Shown here one piece after another: positions 40,720-49,085 of a stretch of 64,000 nt of DNA (position 1 is its first letter; each line of letters opens with the position of its first letter). The stretch lies in assembly GCA_013003535.1 (NCBI GenBank), contig JABDIY010000137.1, forward strand, positions 23,178-87,177, given 5' to 3'. Source of the stretch: Acidimicrobiales bacterium (GTDB lineage Bacteria > Actinomycetota > Acidimicrobiia > Acidimicrobiales > SZUA-35). The notes under the pieces were generated by a model, which saw only the letters and a list, made by a program, of their open reading frames with translations, did not search any database and was not told the DNA's origin. The translations under genes were made by a program, and so were the position numbers.

Positions 40720-41358
40720 TCATTCGTCCCTAAGGGACTGCCCCATTTCCATCTCCACAATGGCCATCGCCGAGTTCAAGGTTTCGGCAAGCAGCGGTAG
40801 CCTGTCGGCCACGGTCGGAGCCGCGAGAAGGCGCTGTCGGTCGAATGAGGAGATCGGGGCGGTCGCGGCCAACTGGAAACTTCCGAGCGTTGGATCCTCG
40901 GTGAGGTCCGGGATCTGCCCAACGTCATAACCCAATTCTGACGTGAGCGCCAGAAGGCGGCGGTGCAGGGTGCACAACTGGAGGTAGTCCGCAGTTTCAG
41001 CCTCCGAGGCCTGGGATTCGTCGTCCCAGCTTTCCACGATCGCCCGAGGGAACGGGTCATCGGGAAGCCACTCATTCACGCGAATTCGCTCCACCCCAAC
41101 CGCCAGAACTCCCCAGCGACCGTCGGCTGCACGCTCGTGATTCAACACCCTGGCCAGAGTCCCGATGTTTGAACGCTGATCCTCGCCGCCAACTTCGTGA
41201 CCCCGTTCAATGAGAACAACGCCGAAGCCCGGAACCTCCGAATCCATTACTCGGTCCATCATCGTCCGGTACCTCTCCTCGAAAATATGGAGCGGCAAAA
41301 GCATCGAGGGCAGCAAGACTGAACCCAGGGGGAACATCGGAAATTCGTAGGCGGTCAC
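40720..41358 (-). CDS. LON N-terminal-domain (substrate-binding) protein
   Basis: 212 residues of the stand-alone LON_substr_bdg family, with no AAA+ or protease domain. The conserved start FPMFPLGSVLLPSMLLPLHIFEERYRTM and FGVVLIERGHEVGG are typical. Such proteins bind substrates or partners; no enzymatic role is known. The GTG at 41358 is 4 bases after the dacB stop, placing both in one operon; the longer frame to 41430 lies inside dacB. Confidence 0.88.
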   Translation of the reverse strand: MTAYEFPMFPLGSVLLPSMLLPLHIFEERYRTMMDRVMDSEVPGFGVVLIERGHEVGGEDQRSNIGTLARVLNHERAADGRWGVLAVGVERIRVNEWLPDDPFPRAIVESWDDESQASEAETADYLQLCTLHRRLLALTSELGYDVGQIPDLTEDPTLGSFQLAATAPISSFDRQRLLAAPTVADRLPLLAETLNSAMAIVEMEMGQSLRDE

Positions 41359-41362
41359 CGCC

Positions 41363-42895
41363 CTAGGGTTGCAGAGGGCCGAGCTCGGTGAGCAACGGAG
41401 CGTTGGGATAGGCCACCAGTGCCTCGACAAAGGGCTCTTGAAGAGCCTTCACCGTCTCATTGAGACCGATGGACTCGCCGTTGACGATGTAGCTGAAAAT
41501 CAGGTCCGTCTCGGGGTCCTTGGCGCTCTCGGCGACCCCGGAGAGGGCGGTTACTCCGTTCAACGTTCCGGTCTTCGCAAAAACGTTCCCGTCAGCGGGG
41601 GTTCCCTCGTGACGCTCCAATAGTGAGCCCCGCTCGCCGCCGATAGAGAGCGTGCGAACCAATGGGCTATCGGGGCCGGCACGCTCGAGGATGTCGGCCA
41701 GCAAGGTGCATGTGGCTCGATCGGTCTCAGCCAAGCCGGAACCGTCGTCGATCCGGACTCCACCCAGGTCGAAGCGTTGGACTTCGAGAATGGAACGAAT
41801 AACCGCAACGCCGGCTTCGGTAGTGCCGATGCTTCGCTCGGTGCGGCCAAGGTATTTGACGAGCATTTCCGCACCATGGTTGTTGCTGTAGCTGTTGATG
41901 TGCGTAACGATGTCGATCAAAGGTGGCGATTGAATGGACGCCACCGTTATGAGTCCGGTTGGTGCGGGCGCGGCCTGCGCCCCGCCATCCACCGTGATGT
42001 TCCGGTCCGCAAGAAGCTCGGTGAAGACCTCAGCGGCGTTCAAAGCCGGGTCCGTTGCCGGGGTCCGAGCCCGGAAACTCCCGGCGAACTCCTCAGGCCA
42101 TGAAATGAACCCTTCATTCACTGACAATGCCGACAGCGGGCCGGACTGGTTCGAAGCGATCAGCCGCTCGGCCCACGGACCAAAACGAACATTGTCGAAA
42201 AACGACTCATCACCCTGCACCGCACCCGTGATCCTTGTGATCCCGGAGGCTGCCACGGCATCCGCCAAATCCTCAAAGCGGGTAGTAGCCCGACCCTCTT
42301 GGTCATCCCCGTATTGGGCGCGCCATGCATCGGTTGCCAAGAATGGATCACCGCCACCGATCAAATAGAGCGTTCCGTCCATCACGCCGTCAATGGTCGG
42401 GGCGGAGGCGGTTACCGTGGTGGTGAAGGTGTGGTCCGGACCGTACTGGCTGAGCACCGCGCTGGTGAGAATGAGCTTCTGGTTGCTAGCCGGCACCAGT
42501 GAGGTGCGGGGGTTGGTGATATTGATGACCCGGTCCCCTTCTTCCACGATCAGGCAGGCATTGGGCCCGGAGCCGGAAAGCAGTTTGGCGATCTCGGGGG
42601 CCAACGCCTCATCGGCAAGAGGCTGCTGCAACGTCTCGGGTACCCGACGAGCCGAGAGCAGCGGCGTTCGAAGCTGAACGGCGTAGTTGATTGGTTCGGT
42701 GGGAACGTCATCGATCGAGGCGTTCTGCGAATAGCTCCATGCCCCGGCGGACAGCAGCACCAGTGCGATCACCGGAACGACGGCCCGCCATGGGATCTCT
42801 TCGAGAACCGAGCGGGGTGCTGGAGTTTCGGTCCTGCGGCGCGGCGACTGACGGGCGTTTTCCCGTCTCTCGGGACTAGTCCGGCGCTCCTCCAT
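41363..42895 (-). CDS. dacB: D-alanyl-D-alanine carboxypeptidase/endopeptidase (PBP4, S13)
   Basis: Envelope serine peptidase of 510 residues that trims peptidoglycan stem peptides. A basic cytosolic N-terminus and one helix (VVPVIALVLLSAGAWSY) anchor it. The three active-site motifs are present: SNQK in PASNQKLILTS (Ser-x-x-Lys), SNN in SYSNNHGAEM and KTG in FAKTGTLNGV, with a large insert between the first two as in family S13. The ATG at 42895 is preferred over the upstream GTG region because it gives a compact N-terminus. Confidence 0.92.
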   Translation of the reverse strand: MEERRTSPERRENARQSPRRRTETPAPRSVLEEIPWRAVVPVIALVLLSAGAWSYSQNASIDDVPTEPINYAVQLRTPLLSARRVPETLQQPLADEALAPEIAKLLSGSGPNACLIVEEGDRVINITNPRTSLVPASNQKLILTSAVLSQYGPDHTFTTTVTASAPTIDGVMDGTLYLIGGGDPFLATDAWRAQYGDDQEGRATTRFEDLADAVAASGITRITGAVQGDESFFDNVRFGPWAERLIASNQSGPLSALSVNEGFISWPEEFAGSFRARTPATDPALNAAEVFTELLADRNITVDGGAQAAPAPTGLITVASIQSPPLIDIVTHINSYSNNHGAEMLVKYLGRTERSIGTTEAGVAVIRSILEVQRFDLGGVRIDDGSGLAETDRATCTLLADILERAGPDSPLVRTLSIGGERGSLLERHEGTPADGNVFAKTGTLNGVTALSGVAESAKDPETDLIFSYIVNGESIGLNETVKALQEPFVEALVAYPNAPLLTELGPLQP

Positions 42896-42975
42896 CAGCG
42901 CCCGACAATACCCCACCTTGGTCGATCTACCGCGTAGCCCCACCGCTCAGGCTTGCTCGTTTCCACCGGGTCGTG

Positions 42976-45102
42976 TCAATGAGAGCGGGAATAGCGCCAC
43001 AGAGCATCAAGGGCCTTGACGGCTCGACCAGCAGTTGGGTAGCACAACCGCCCGGATTCACGAACCGCAGCGGGACCCGGATTGTCCGGATTGGAAATGG
43101 CCAGTTCTGTGGCCACCAGCACCGGCTTGCCGGCCCCATCCGATGCGGCTGCTGCCGCAGCGGCGAAACGGGCGTCCTGACGTTCGTGGTATTCCACAAT
43201 GCGCTCGAGGCCATGATCGGGATAAAAGCCGCCGGACCGAAACATCGCTGCCTGGTTGGCCTGAATACCGATGCCGAGATACAGAACCGCGTCCACTGCC
43301 GGGTGCTCGGCCACCAGATGGAGAAGCGTGGGGATCGTGTCCCGAGTCTCACCGCCGGCGAGATCGATTGGGTTGGACATGCTCCACCTTGGCGGGAGGT
43401 GCTGATCGATAGCCGCCAGAAGGTCCACGGGAAGCTCCAACAGCTCCAGCGCAGAGTTGGCCACCGCATCAGCCGCTACAACTCCCCACCCCCCGGCTGC
43501 GGTGAATATGGCGACCTTGTTGCCAGCGGGTAAGGGTTGAGTGGCGAAGGTTGCCGCGAAATCGAATGCTTCCTCGGGGTCCGTGGCCCGAATTGCACCC
43601 GCGGATCGCAGCGCCCCGTCGAAGACTCTGTCGTTGCTGGCCAGCGAACCCGTGTGGGATGCGGCAGCCTGCGCTCCTCCCTCGGTTGCCCCACCTTTGA
43701 CAACTACTACGGGCATCCTGGCCGTGATGCGAGCCAGCCGTTCAGTGAAGGTCCGCCCATCAACGAGCCCCTCAACATAGGCAAGGCCAACATTGGTGAA
43801 CCGATCGCTGGCGAAGTATTCGAGATAGTCGATCACGCCGAGCATCGCCGCATTGCCTGCGCTCACCGCTCGAGAGATCCCTACCCCGCTGGCGTTGGCA
43901 AGATTCATGAATGAGGAGACAAGATTGCCGCTCTGGCTGGCGACACCAATGGTTCCACTGAACGGATACGGCGCCACGATCTGGGCACACAGTGATGACG
44001 GAGTGCTCACAACGCCCTGGCCATTTGGGCCACCGATCACCATTTCCAACTCTGAAGCCACGGTCAAGAGTTCGGACTGAAGCTGCGCTCCCTCCTCGTG
44101 GGCTTCGGCGTAACCGGCGGAGGTGACGAATGCAGCTTTTACTCCCCGTGCGGCGCAGCTCCGCAGGATGTCCAGATTGACTGCTGCGGGCGTGCAGAAG
44201 AACGCTAGTTCCAGCGGCACATCCGGGGGAATGTCTTCAACCCTGGCGAATGTTTTCATGCCGAGAACGTCGGCGCGGTCACGATTGGTTGCTACCACCG
44301 GTCCTGCATAGCCATTGGCCAAAATGTTGTGCAAGCTCACGAACCCGAACTTGCCGGGATGGGTTGATGCACCGATGACCACGACCCCGTGGGGGTCGAA
44401 AAGGGATGACAATCGCTGCGGGTCAATCGGATCTCCCGCGATACCGCCAGAGGTATTTCCGTGGTCCCGTAGTTCTACCAGCGCGTCTACTGCGACTGGA
44501 GACCCGTCGTGGATCAGAATGGGGTTCAGATCCACTGCCGCCACTTCTGGATCGTCTGCGACCGAGCCCAGTGCAACGAGAAGTGAGACGAGTGCATCGC
44601 GATCGACAGCCGGTTCGCCCCGAAACGACTGGAGAAGAGCAGGATGGCTGAAGGACGCAACCATCTCGGCCGCCGCCTCCCGGCTGAGTGGAGCCAGCCG
44701 CAAAGAAACGTCGCCCACCGCTTCTGCCAAGACGCCGCCGACCCCAAACAGTACACAAGGTCCAAATTGTTCATCCACGGCAAGGCCGGCGATCAGCTCG
44801 CGCGTAGTGCTCACCATGGGAGCAACGAGGACCGTGACCGGGCCATCCTCCGGTGTCGCCGCCCCAAGGAGTTCGGCTGCGGCTGAGGCCACCGCCGATT
44901 CCCCGTTCACGTTCAGTCGCACGAGACCGCGTTCGGTCTTGTGTGCGATGCGTTCACCGTTGAGCTTCATTACTACTGGGGTGCCCAAAGCCGTGGCGGC
45001 CGCAACCGCTTCGGGCACAGTGGAACAACTGTGTTCAGCGAGAAACGGCACGCCCCTCTCCGCCAGTCTTTTTTTGGATTCCAGTTCCGAGAGCGTGACC
45101 AT
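42976..45102 (-). CDS. ADP-forming acetate/acyl-CoA synthetase, single-chain
   Basis: 708 residues that link acyl-CoA thioester cleavage to ATP synthesis, or the reverse. The ATP-grasp part comes first (about 1-215: VVMKLNGERIAHKTERGLVRLN), then the CoA-binding domain (VVVIGASTHPGKFGFVSLHN) and ligase domain with ASQSGNLV, SAGNAAMLGVIDYLEYF and the phospho-histidine loop ASHTGSLASNDRVFDG. This beta-alpha order occurs in several bacterial proteins. The FIST and TetR genes lie upstream on the same strand. Confidence 0.9.
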   Translation of the reverse strand: MVTLSELESKKRLAERGVPFLAEHSCSTVPEAVAAATALGTPVVMKLNGERIAHKTERGLVRLNVNGESAVASAAAELLGAATPEDGPVTVLVAPMVSTTRELIAGLAVDEQFGPCVLFGVGGVLAEAVGDVSLRLAPLSREAAAEMVASFSHPALLQSFRGEPAVDRDALVSLLVALGSVADDPEVAAVDLNPILIHDGSPVAVDALVELRDHGNTSGGIAGDPIDPQRLSSLFDPHGVVVIGASTHPGKFGFVSLHNILANGYAGPVVATNRDRADVLGMKTFARVEDIPPDVPLELAFFCTPAAVNLDILRSCAARGVKAAFVTSAGYAEAHEEGAQLQSELLTVASELEMVIGGPNGQGVVSTPSSLCAQIVAPYPFSGTIGVASQSGNLVSSFMNLANASGVGISRAVSAGNAAMLGVIDYLEYFASDRFTNVGLAYVEGLVDGRTFTERLARITARMPVVVVKGGATEGGAQAAASHTGSLASNDRVFDGALRSAGAIRATDPEEAFDFAATFATQPLPAGNKVAIFTAAGGWGVVAADAVANSALELLELPVDLLAAIDQHLPPRWSMSNPIDLAGGETRDTIPTLLHLVAEHPAVDAVLYLGIGIQANQAAMFRSGGFYPDHGLERIVEYHERQDARFAAAAAAASDGAGKPVLVATELAISNPDNPGPAAVRESGRLCYPTAGRAVKALDALWRYSRSH

Positions 45103-45188
45103 CGGCCTCCAGTTCTACTACGCGGACGACGAAGTCCCTAACGGAGCGCTAGCGATCGAGCGCCGCCGCCCACGGATTCCCTCAACCG

Positions 45189-46322
45189 TCAGAAGAGCAG
45201 CATCGTGGCGGTGAAACCGTGGAGCGCATTGCGCGGACCCACGGGCCCAAGCTCACCCGCACAAAACATTCCGGCTGTTGCTACTTCACCAAATCGCTCT
45301 CGAACTGCCCACGCATCGTGACTGGGTTCAGCGAACATGTGTGAACCCCGACCGGTGCATGTGAACACAAGAGCTCCCTGCACCGGATCTCGGTCGTGTT
45401 CAGCTAGCTGATGATCGAGGTCCTCGCTGGCTGAAACAGCATCTCGTACGTGAAACTGCACAACTTGGCCAACCTGCACCCGGTCCCCGACGGCCAGCGC
45501 CCCGGTTGATCGATCTCCGCCCAACACCGATCGGATCAGAAAATCGCCACGCTGAAAACTCTCGGTCTGCTCGTTTGCCACGATGCCCAAATGCAGCCCT
45601 CGGGCGGCAAGCGCCCGATCAGCATCGGACAGTCCCTGGATGACTGCTTCCAACCGAACGAGAGCCGGTTCGCCACCTAGTGCACCAATCAACTGACCAG
45701 CACCATCTGTGACAACCCACGGGGTCCCGATCGGTCGGCAGCCCTGACTGACCAATGGCGTGCTGACACCAGGCTGCAGTAGCACACCGACAGCGCCGCC
45801 GGTGTGTACCGCACCGTCGAGAATCAACGTGTTTCCGCCCGGCGCCCGCGCTGCGGAGGCGAGGCCGCCAACGACGTGCACGGCAGGGGCGGACTGGGCC
45901 AGAGCGTCCAAAAGGAGTTCGGCAGGAAAACTGAAGGGATCGGCCAACAAAAGAAGGACCGCTTCGTCGGGGATCTCCTCAGGTAGACCCAGGATCGTTC
46001 GGCCGCCGTCGATCGCCTCGAGGCGGATCGGCCGAACCGGGCCGGTTTCCCCCAACCACACGCTGACTGCCGATCCTGACTCGATCTCTTCCCCACCGCC
46101 GATAACGCCACTGACCGATACGCCCAGCACGGTCTGTGCCCCCATGAATTGCGAGACACTTGCGGTGATGTGGCTCAAGGCAGCCGCATGGGTCCCGGAC
46201 GCGAAGACCACCGCCAAATCCGAGTTGCCCTGCATCCGCTCGCTCAGATCTCCCAAGACCTCACCTACCGCGTCAATGGGATCAGGGTGTTGCGAGTGGG
46301 ACGCAACGAAGCGGCCGGTCAC
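45189..46322 (-). CDS. FIST-domain sensor protein
   Basis: 377 residues with FIST_N (about 15-215: LAVVFASGTHAAALSHI, VLGVSVSGVIGGGEEIE) and FIST_C (about 225-370: GDFLIRSVLGGDRSTGAL, ALVFTCTGRGSHMFAEPSHDA, GMFCAGELGPVGPRNALHGF). FIST domains are thought to bind small ligands, possibly amino acids, and often feed signalling proteins. There is no output domain here. The GTG overlaps the tetR stop by GTGA. Confidence 0.9.
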   Translation of the reverse strand: MTGRFVASHSQHPDPIDAVGEVLGDLSERMQGNSDLAVVFASGTHAAALSHITASVSQFMGAQTVLGVSVSGVIGGGEEIESGSAVSVWLGETGPVRPIRLEAIDGGRTILGLPEEIPDEAVLLLLADPFSFPAELLLDALAQSAPAVHVVGGLASAARAPGGNTLILDGAVHTGGAVGVLLQPGVSTPLVSQGCRPIGTPWVVTDGAGQLIGALGGEPALVRLEAVIQGLSDADRALAARGLHLGIVANEQTESFQRGDFLIRSVLGGDRSTGALAVGDRVQVGQVVQFHVRDAVSASEDLDHQLAEHDRDPVQGALVFTCTGRGSHMFAEPSHDAWAVRERFGEVATAGMFCAGELGPVGPRNALHGFTATMLLF

Positions 46323-46933
46323 TCCGCTCCCCCAACCGGCTCCAGTGCGGCTCGAATGAAACTTCGCATATGTTCAAATCGAGCCTCTAGCGACGCCTCA
46401 GAAAATGGGTCTTCGCTAATAAGCCCTTTCAGCATGACGTGATCCGAGAAATAGGTAAGCAGGGCCCCGTAACCGGTGAGCACAAGGTTCTCCGCGTCGT
46501 GGCGGCGAAAAACTCCTTGGTCCATTTGCCGTTCGAAGAAGGTAACCGCCCGCCGAAAGTAGGGCCGGAGGGCAACGCCCAGATTGAACCCGAGCGGGCT
46601 CTGATCGGTCATCGCTTCACGTCGCACGATCACGATGATCTCGGGGTTTGCCACGAAAAATCGAAAGCTTGCCGCCACGATGCTGTCCACCAATTCCCAG
46701 CCATCGGATTCGGAATTTCGAGCGGCTTCGGTCTGGTCGCCCCACTCGGCCAAGGCATCGGAGAGGATCTGCCGGTAGATCGCTTCCTTCGAGTCAAAAT
46801 GGTGGAGCAGGCTGGGGCGCCGAATTCCCACGCCCGCGGCTATGTCGTTGAGTGACGTTCCCTCAAAACCCTGAGCGGCGAAGCAGTGGCGCGCCTCCAC
46901 CAGGATTTGATCACGCGTGGTAGGTTCGGCCAC
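46319..46933 (-). CDS. TetR-family transcriptional regulator
   Basis: 204 residues. The helix-turn-helix is clear at about 8-55 (RDQILVEARHCFAAQGFEGTSLNDIAAGVGIRRPSLLHHFDSK in parts), followed by an all-helical ligand domain with no recognised ligand. The GTG start has TAGCCT 6 bases upstream. It heads an operon with FIST, so the regulator may respond to the same ligand class (inference). Confidence 0.92.
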   Translation of the reverse strand: MAEPTTRDQILVEARHCFAAQGFEGTSLNDIAAGVGIRRPSLLHHFDSKEAIYRQILSDALAEWGDQTEAARNSESDGWELVDSIVAASFRFFVANPEIIVIVRREAMTDQSPLGFNLGVALRPYFRRAVTFFERQMDQGVFRRHDAENLVLTGYGALLTYFSDHVMLKGLISEDPFSEASLEARFEHMRSFIRAALEPVGGAE

Positions 46934-46939
46934 CGGCTC

Positions 46940-46945
46940 AGGCTA
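46940..46945 (-). promoter_or_regulatory. putative -10 box, leaderless tetR
   Basis: TAGCCT on the minus strand ends 6 bases before the GTG at 46933. Confidence 0.5.
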
Positions 46946-46959
46946 ACCGCGTCGCCTTC

Positions 46960-47352
46960 CTACTGGACGGGAGGCAGGAGGGTGTAGGGCACACGCGAAA
47001 CCGGGCCACCATCTACCCTGCACTCCGCCACCACCGTTCCGTACTCGGAGAACGGGATCTCCGCACGTACCAGGCGGTAGTTGAACTTTCCCGGTTCGAT
47101 CTGAAGCGGCTGCACGTTTCTTGCCAGCGGCTCCTCCTCACCGTCACGGACGAAGAGAACTTCCAACGCCCCAAAGCCGCTGTGGTCGGGCGGGCACCAC
47201 ACCAGCACCATCAAATGGGGACCGACGGTCACCGGGACGGGGCCAGGTGCGGGCGCTGAGAACTGAATACCGGTGAGGTCTATCTGTGTAGCGGGCCCGG
47301 GTACGGGTCGCAGCTGAATGTCGTCGGCGAAGACGGCGGCGATGATTTCCAT
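46960..47352 (-). CDS. hypothetical beta-rich protein
   Basis: 130 residues, predicted mostly beta strands (HLMVLVWCPPDHSGFGALEVLFVRDG, NYRLVRAEIPFSEYGTVVAECRVDG in parts). The plan, a small beta-sandwich ending in a proline-rich strand, faintly recalls DUF6941-type proteins; this is a weak guess. No catalytic motif is visible. TAGACA lies 6 bases before the ATG, consistent with a leaderless start. Confidence 0.7.
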   Translation of the reverse strand: MEIIAAVFADDIQLRPVPGPATQIDLTGIQFSAPAPGPVPVTVGPHLMVLVWCPPDHSGFGALEVLFVRDGEEEPLARNVQPLQIEPGKFNYRLVRAEIPFSEYGTVVAECRVDGGPVSRVPYTLLPPVQ

Positions 47353-47406
47353 GAGCCCTGTCTATCTGGTGCCGAGCGTTGCGATGACGAGGTAAGGCGT
47401 GGCAGC

Positions 47407-48624
47407 TCAGGCAATTCGGTCCAACGCTTGAGTTACATCAGCGATGATGTCGGCGGGGTCCTCGAGGCCCACGGACAATCTGACCATTCCATCGGTGATG
47501 CCGACCGCCGCCCGGGCCTCTGGTGGGAGTCGGCGGTGAGTCGTTGTGGACGGATGTGTCACCAGACTCTTCGAGTCACCCACGTTGTTGGAAATATCGC
47601 ACAACTGAAGGGCATCCATGACGGCGAACGAGTTGTTCTTGGCCAGCTCGTCCTTGCCCTGAACGGTGAAGGTGAGAATCGTTCCGCCACTCCTCATCTG
47701 TCGCTTGGCGAGATCGAACTGTGGGTGGGACGGCAGGCCGGGATATTTGAGGCCCACCAGGGCGGGGTGCTGTTGCAGAGCCCGAGCGATCTTCTCGGCT
47801 GATGAACTCATGGCATCGACCCGAAGCCGCAGGGTCTCCATTCCCTTCACCAGAACCCAGGCGTTGAACGGACTGAGGCTCGGCCCGGTGTGGCGAAGGA
47901 ACGGCATCAGGTAGGTGTCCACGTACTCTTGACTAGCGAGCACCGCCCCACCGAGAGTTCGGCCCTGCCCGTCGATGTGTTTGGTAGCGCTATAGACCAC
48001 AATATCGGCGCCGAACTCCAGTGGCTTCTGCAGGATCGGACTGGCAAAAACGTTGTCGACGATGACCACCGCCCCTGCCGCATGCGCCATTTCGCAGACT
48101 GCGGCCAAATCGATGATTTCCAATCCGGGGTTGGACGGAGACTCGAGAAAGACCGCCCTGGCTCCGGGTGCGAGGGCCTGCTCCCATGCGCTCAGATCGG
48201 TACCATCTACAAGAACGGTGTCTACTCCCATACGCGGCAGGATCTCGGTGAGAATCACATGGCAGGATCCGAAAAGGGCCCGCGACGCTACAACGCGATC
48301 ACCGACGCCCACCATGCTCGCCATTGACCCGAACACGGCCGCCATGCCGCTGGCTGTGGCCATGCACGCTTCGGCCCCTTCGAGGAGGCGAAGCCGCTCC
48401 TCGAACATGGCGACGGTGGGGTTGCCATATCTCGAATAGATGAAGCGTTGGTGCTCACCCTTGAACGCCGCCTCGGCTTCGGCTGCGGAGCTGTACACAT
48501 ACCCCGAGGTGAGATACATCGCTTCGGCCGTCTCGTCGAAAGGCGATCGGGTCAACCCCCCTCGAACGAGCCCCGTGGCTTCCGCCAGTTTCTGAGGTTG
48601 GGGGCCAGTCACGACTGCACCCAT
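47407..48624 (-). CDS. metZ: O-succinylhomoserine sulfhydrylase
   Basis: PLP enzyme of 405 residues in methionine synthesis that makes homocysteine from O-succinylhomoserine and sulfide. It belongs to the Cys/Met metabolism family: SRYGNPTVAMFEERLRLLEG, SGMAAVF, the PLP lysine in YSATKHIDGQGRTLGGAVL, and SLVTHPSTTTH near the end. MetZ assignment rather than MetB/MetY rests on overall pattern. It overlaps a rhodanese gene by 16 bases, a common pairing that hints at sulfur delivery. Confidence 0.9.
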   Translation of the reverse strand: MGAVVTGPQPQKLAEATGLVRGGLTRSPFDETAEAMYLTSGYVYSSAAEAEAAFKGEHQRFIYSRYGNPTVAMFEERLRLLEGAEACMATASGMAAVFGSMASMVGVGDRVVASRALFGSCHVILTEILPRMGVDTVLVDGTDLSAWEQALAPGARAVFLESPSNPGLEIIDLAAVCEMAHAAGAVVIVDNVFASPILQKPLEFGADIVVYSATKHIDGQGRTLGGAVLASQEYVDTYLMPFLRHTGPSLSPFNAWVLVKGMETLRLRVDAMSSSAEKIARALQQHPALVGLKYPGLPSHPQFDLAKRQMRSGGTILTFTVQGKDELAKNNSFAVMDALQLCDISNNVGDSKSLVTHPSTTTHRRLPPEARAAVGITDGMVRLSVGLEDPADIIADVTQALDRIA

Positions 48625-49007
48625 GGCAAGGCGTCTTTCCAGCCGCCGTGCCGGTGGCCGCCTGGAGTCAGATCGCCCTCGAAACCCGAGCCGATGTTGG
48701 CAACCTCGTAGCCTTCCTCAGCCAGCAGTGCAGCAGCAGCATTGGATCGAGCCCCGGAGCGACACAGCAGTAGTACTACCTGGTCCTTTTTCAGACCCTG
48801 AGTGACATCGGCCAAGAAGTCCTCGTTGCGTTCACCGTCAGGGAAGCGAATCCATTCGACAAATCGAACGTCCTTTCGGATCGATGACAGATCGGGAATA
48901 CCGGCAAATGCCCACTCTGCGGTAGTTCGCACGTCGACGAGAACCGACTCCTTGTCCTGGTTGAGTGTTTCCCACGCTTCTTCCAGCGAAATCTGCGGAA
49001 CGATCAT
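48609..49007 (-). CDS. single-domain rhodanese
   Basis: 132 residues with VLVDVRTTAEWAFAGIPD and active-site loop CRSGARS, so the persulfide-forming Cys is present. It may pass sulfur in the MetZ pathway (inference from overlap with metZ). TAGGGT lies 6 bases before the ATG. The gene is divergent from transketolase. Confidence 0.9.
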   Translation of the reverse strand: MIVPQISLEEAWETLNQDKESVLVDVRTTAEWAFAGIPDLSSIRKDVRFVEWIRFPDGERNEDFLADVTQGLKKDQVVLLLCRSGARSNAAAALLAEEGYEVANIGSGFEGDLTPGGHRHGGWKDALPWVQS

Positions 49008-49013
49008 GCCAAA

Positions 49014-49019
49014 ACCCTA
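49014..49019 (-). promoter_or_regulatory. putative -10 box, leaderless rhodanese-metZ operon
   Basis: TAGGGT on the minus strand ends 6 bases before the ATG at 49007. Confidence 0.5.
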
Positions 49020-49072
49020 GCCAGCACGTCAGCTTTCGCCATGCCGCCCGGCGCTCCAAACGCCCTACTGGA

Positions 49073-49078
49073 TAGCCT
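49073..49078 (+). promoter_or_regulatory. putative -10 box, leaderless transketolase
   Basis: TAGCCT ends 7 bases before the GTG at 49086 and argues against the in-frame ATG at 49041. Confidence 0.5.
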
Positions 49079-49085
49079 CACCTGT

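Noticed and set aside
44315..45214. 299-residue Ser/Thr-rich frame antisense to the acyl-CoA synthetase gene
   Set aside because: Shadow of a conserved enzyme; low-complexity product.
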